Below, piece after piece: positions 5,035 through 7,605 of a stretch of 7,605 nt of DNA; the first letter of the stretch is position 1; each line of letters begins with the position of its first letter. Source of the DNA: Cloacimonetes bacterium UBA5284 (GTDB lineage: Bacteria > Cloacimonadota > Cloacimonadia > Cloacimonadales > Cloacimonadaceae); NCBI GenBank assembly GCA_002410505.1, contig DHSO01000054.1:1-7605 (forward strand), in the 5' to 3' direction. The translations under genes were made by a program, and so were the position numbers. Below the pieces are notes generated by a model that made no database searches, had not been told where the DNA came from, and worked only from the letters and a program-made list of their open reading frames with translations.

Positions 5035-7500
5035 ATGCCAAAGTATCTTATCGTAGGTGGAGTGGCAGGTGGAGCAACCACCGCAGCCAGACTGAGACGT
5101 CTGGATGAACACGCTGAAATCATCATGTTCGAGCGCGGCAAATACATATCTTATGCCAATTGCGGTTTACCTTATTATGTGGGCGGAGTAATATCCGAAC
5201 GCGATCGTCTGTTTGTACAGACCCCGGCCAGCTTTAAGGCTCGTTTAAATGTTGATGTAAGAAATGAGCAAGAGGTAATCGCGATCGACCGTGCGGCCAA
5301 GACGGTTACGGTGCGTCGCAAGGACGGAAGTGAGTATGCGGAAAGCTACGATAAACTGGTACTTTCACCCGGGGCAGAGCCTTTGCGCCCTCCCATTCCC
5401 GGCATCCAGGACGAACTAATCTTTACCTTGAGAAATGTGCCGGATACTGATAAGATCAAAGACTTCATCGATCACCACAATGTGAATCATGCCGTAATAG
5501 TTGGTGCCGGATTCATCGGCCTGGAAATGGCTGAAAACCTCCATCACAAAGGCATCAAGGTAACCATCGTGGAGATGGCGGAGCAGGTGATGACGCCTTT
5601 GGACTATGAGATGGCCTCTGCCGTTCATCAACACCTAAAGACCAAAAATGTGCAGTTTTACTTAAAAGACGCGGTGAATTCCTTTGTGCGCGAAAAAAGC
5701 GGTTTGCAGGTTCGCTTGAAAAGTGGACGCAGCCTTCCTACAGACATGGTGATCCTGTCCATAGGTGTGCGTCCGGACAGTAAACTGGCAGAGGATGCGG
5801 GGCTGGAACTGGGGCACAACAAAGGCATCAGAATAAATGAATACATGCAAACCAGCGATCCCGAAATCTACGCTTTGGGCGATGCTATCGTGTATCCCAA
5901 TCCCATCACCGGCGAAGAAAGCCACACCTATCTGGCGGGACCTGCAAACAAGCAGGGTCGCCTGGTGGCGGATAACATTGTGAAGGGTAATACACGTAAG
6001 TATAACGGCAGCATATCCACGGCAATCGCCAAGGTCTTTGACATCACGGTCGGAGCTACCGGAGTGAGCGAAAAAGTGCTGAAGAAACTAAATATTCCCT
6101 ATGTGTCGTCTATCATTCATGCCGGCAGCCATGCGGGTTATTATCCCGATGCCTTGCCCATGACCATAAAAATTGTGTTCAACCCGGAGAATGGAAAGCT
6201 ACTGGGCGCTCAGATCGTTGGCTTTGACGGAGTGGACAAACGTATCGATATGCTGGCACACATCCTGAAGCATAGCGAGACCATATATGATATGCAAGAG
6301 ATCGAACATGCCTATGCTCCGCCGTTCTCCAGCGCAAAAGATCCCGTAAACATGGCGGGCCTGGTGGCGGAGAACATCATCAAAGGTATGGTAAAGATTA
6401 TTCATTGGGATAAGATCCAGCAACTGAACTTGAAGGATGTTACGCTCATCGATGTGCGCACAGAAGAAGAAAACGCTCTGGGCACCATCGAAGGCAGCAT
6501 CAATATTCCGGTGGACAATCTGCGCGAACGCCTCAGCGAGATTGCCAAAGAAAAGAAAACCATCGTCTTCTGCGGTACCGGCCTGCGTTCCTATTTTGCC
6601 GCCAGAATCCTAATGCAGAACGGATTCAAAGATGTTTTGAACCTCAGTGGCGGATACATCACCTATGAAAGCGCAACCCAGAAACAGAGCAATGAAGACA
6701 TCTTCAGCGGCGAATACATCGGAAAGGACGACCACATATATCAGGGTAAAGAAAATGTGCTGGCAGGCAAAGAAGCAAATATCGTTGAAGTGGATGCCAG
6801 CGGTCTGCAATGCCCGGGCCCCATCATGCGCTTGAAAAACGAGATGGATCGCCTCTCAGAAGGTGAGGTCCTGCGAATCACCGCCAGCGATCCAGGCTTT
6901 GCCAAAGACGTTCCGGCCTGGTGCAACATGACCGGGAACAAGCTTCTGGATGTGAAGACTGAAGCCAAGAAAATCATCGCCACCGTGCAAAAAGGGGGCG
7001 GGAAAGCTCTGGCAGCGGGAAGCGGGGGCGGAAAGAATAAAACCCTCATCGTGTTCAGCGACGATCTGGACCGCGCTCTGGCATCCTTTGTGATCGCCAA
7101 CGGAGCCGCGGCAACCGGGAAAAAAGTAACCATGTTCTTTACTTTCTGGGGACTGAACGTGATCAAAAAACCCGGAACCACGAACAGCGATAAAGACACC
7201 ATGGGCAAGATGTTTGGCATGATGCTGCCCAAAAGCTCTCAGGGGCTTTCACTCTCCAAGATAAACTTTGCCGGGATGGGCCCCATGCTCATGCGCAAAC
7301 GGATGAAAGATAAAAATGTGGACTCTCTGGAAATGATGATAGCTCAAGCCAAACGCGCCGGAGTGCAGATGATCGCTTGCCAGATGAGTATGGATATCAT
7401 GGGCGTGGAAGCCGGAGAGCTGATCGACGGCGTAACTATCGGTGGAGTGGCCAGTTACCTGGAAGAAGCCGAACAGAGTAATCTGAACTTGTTCATCTAA
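5035..7500 (+). CDS. CoA-disulfide reductase / rhodanese / TusA / DsrE2 fusion protein
   Basis: This 821-residue cytoplasmic flavoprotein (no signal peptide) has four domains. Residues 1-450 are a CoA-disulfide reductase-type oxidoreductase: FAD motif GGVAGGATTAARLRR (8-22), redox Cys C43 in YANCGLPYY, NAD(P)H motif GAGFIGLEMAENL (157-169) with E180 at the end of the next strand (suggesting NADH), second FAD motif YALGDA (279-284) and the dimer-interface block HAYAPPFSSAKDPVN. Residues about 462-545 are a rhodanese domain with the active Cys C513 in CGTGLRS. Residues about 582-653 are a TusA/SirA domain with C593 in CPGP. After a Gly-rich linker (654-667), residues 668-821 are a DsrE2-like domain with a single Cys, C782, in ACQMSMD. 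Relatives with the first two domains reduce CoA disulfide, CoA persulfide or polysulfide. TusA and DsrE proteins pass persulfide sulfur between cysteines. I infer sulfane-sulfur reduction or trafficking with NADH. Frame and motifs are intact, and the start is supported by GGAG 7 bases upstream. A terminator follows. Confidence 0.93.
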   Translation: MPKYLIVGGVAGGATTAARLRRLDEHAEIIMFERGKYISYANCGLPYYVGGVISERDRLFVQTPASFKARLNVDVRNEQEVIAIDRAAKTVTVRRKDGSEYAESYDKLVLSPGAEPLRPPIPGIQDELIFTLRNVPDTDKIKDFIDHHNVNHAVIVGAGFIGLEMAENLHHKGIKVTIVEMAEQVMTPLDYEMASAVHQHLKTKNVQFYLKDAVNSFVREKSGLQVRLKSGRSLPTDMVILSIGVRPDSKLAEDAGLELGHNKGIRINEYMQTSDPEIYALGDAIVYPNPITGEESHTYLAGPANKQGRLVADNIVKGNTRKYNGSISTAIAKVFDITVGATGVSEKVLKKLNIPYVSSIIHAGSHAGYYPDALPMTIKIVFNPENGKLLGAQIVGFDGVDKRIDMLAHILKHSETIYDMQEIEHAYAPPFSSAKDPVNMAGLVAENIIKGMVKIIHWDKIQQLNLKDVTLIDVRTEEENALGTIEGSINIPVDNLRERLSEIAKEKKTIVFCGTGLRSYFAARILMQNGFKDVLNLSGGYITYESATQKQSNEDIFSGEYIGKDDHIYQGKENVLAGKEANIVEVDASGLQCPGPIMRLKNEMDRLSEGEVLRITASDPGFAKDVPAWCNMTGNKLLDVKTEAKKIIATVQKGGGKALAAGSGGGKNKTLIVFSDDLDRALASFVIANGAAATGKKVTMFFTFWGLNVIKKPGTTNSDKDTMGKMFGMMLPKSSQGLSLSKINFAGMGPMLMRKRMKDKNVDSLEMMIAQAKRAGVQMIACQMSMDIMGVEAGELIDGVTIGGVASYLEEAEQSNLNLFI

Positions 7501-7516
7501 GACATCCTGTTATATT

Positions 7517-7552
7517 TAGCGCGAATTCACAATCGAGTTCGCGCTATTTATT
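7517..7552 (+). terminator. Intrinsic terminator after the CoADR fusion
   Basis: TAGCGCGAATTC (7517-7528) pairs with GAGTTCGCGCTA (7535-7546), forming a 12-bp stem with one G-U wobble around the loop ACAATC. The T-rich tail TTTATTT follows. It begins 16 bases after the TAA stop at 7498-7500. Confidence 0.85.
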
Positions 7553-7586
7553 TGCTAATCTTTCCTACACGTAAGTGCTTGAAAAA

Positions 7587-7592
7587 TTGACA
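7587..7592 (+). promoter_or_regulatory. Possible -35 element at window edge
   Basis: TTGACA, an exact -35 hexamer, lies 13 bases from the right edge, so any -10 element falls outside the window. It sits beyond the terminator at 7517 and could belong to the next gene. Nothing else is recognised between 7553 and the edge. Confidence 0.2.
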
Positions 7593-7605
7593 TCGTTTTC
7601 CAGGA

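Noticed and set aside
6741..7232. Open frame of 163 codons on the minus strand inside the CoADR fusion
   Set aside because: It is antisense to the TusA and DsrE2 domains, whose active-site motifs are intact on the plus strand.

Overview
The window holds three complete protein-coding genes and about 550 bases of repeat-rich non-coding DNA at its left edge. The organism is most likely a Gram-negative bacterium of the FCB superphylum, and a Cloacimonadota-like anaerobe is my best guess. Three things point there: a secreted M28 peptidase ending in a NYPNPF-type, FlgD-like sorting domain (typical of type IX secretion cargo), an outer-membrane-type protein ending in Phe, and a cytoplasmic persulfide-handling flavoprotein of a kind common in anaerobes. 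This is inference from protein style; no rRNA or other marker gene is present.

Layout. 1-60: a G/C homopolymer stretch with nested inverted repeats, probably a contig edge. About 61-495: no credible gene, but a mosaic of short degenerate repeats (a heptamer array, a decamer array, a small palindrome and two pairs of longer direct repeats). 496-526: a strong intrinsic terminator serving gene 1. 560-1768, minus strand: a secreted PDZ protein whose second half looks like a small outer-membrane beta-barrel. 1769-2056: a divergent intergenic region. It carries a 17-base perfect match to the sigma-54 -24/-12 consensus aimed at gene 1, and overlapping dyads about 105 bases upstream of the predicted transcription start, where an activator could bind. 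2057-4912, plus strand: a 951-residue secreted M28 metallopeptidase with two fibronectin-III-like domains, an unassigned alpha/beta domain and the C-terminal sorting domain. 4913-5034: a spacer with a weak promoter candidate. 5035-7500, plus strand: an 821-residue fusion of CoA-disulfide reductase, rhodanese, TusA and DsrE2 domains. 7517-7552: an intrinsic terminator. 7553-7605: mostly featureless except a lone TTGACA near the right edge.

How the genes relate. Genes 1 and 2 are divergent envelope or secreted products and could share control in the region between them. Gene 3 is transcribed in the same direction as gene 2 but has its own ribosome-binding site and terminator and an unrelated role: cytoplasmic sulfane-sulfur (CoA persulfide or polysulfide) reduction and transfer. 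Nothing suggests that the three form one pathway. The best leads are the sigma-54 control of the PDZ-barrel protein and the four-cysteine persulfide relay carried on one chain.
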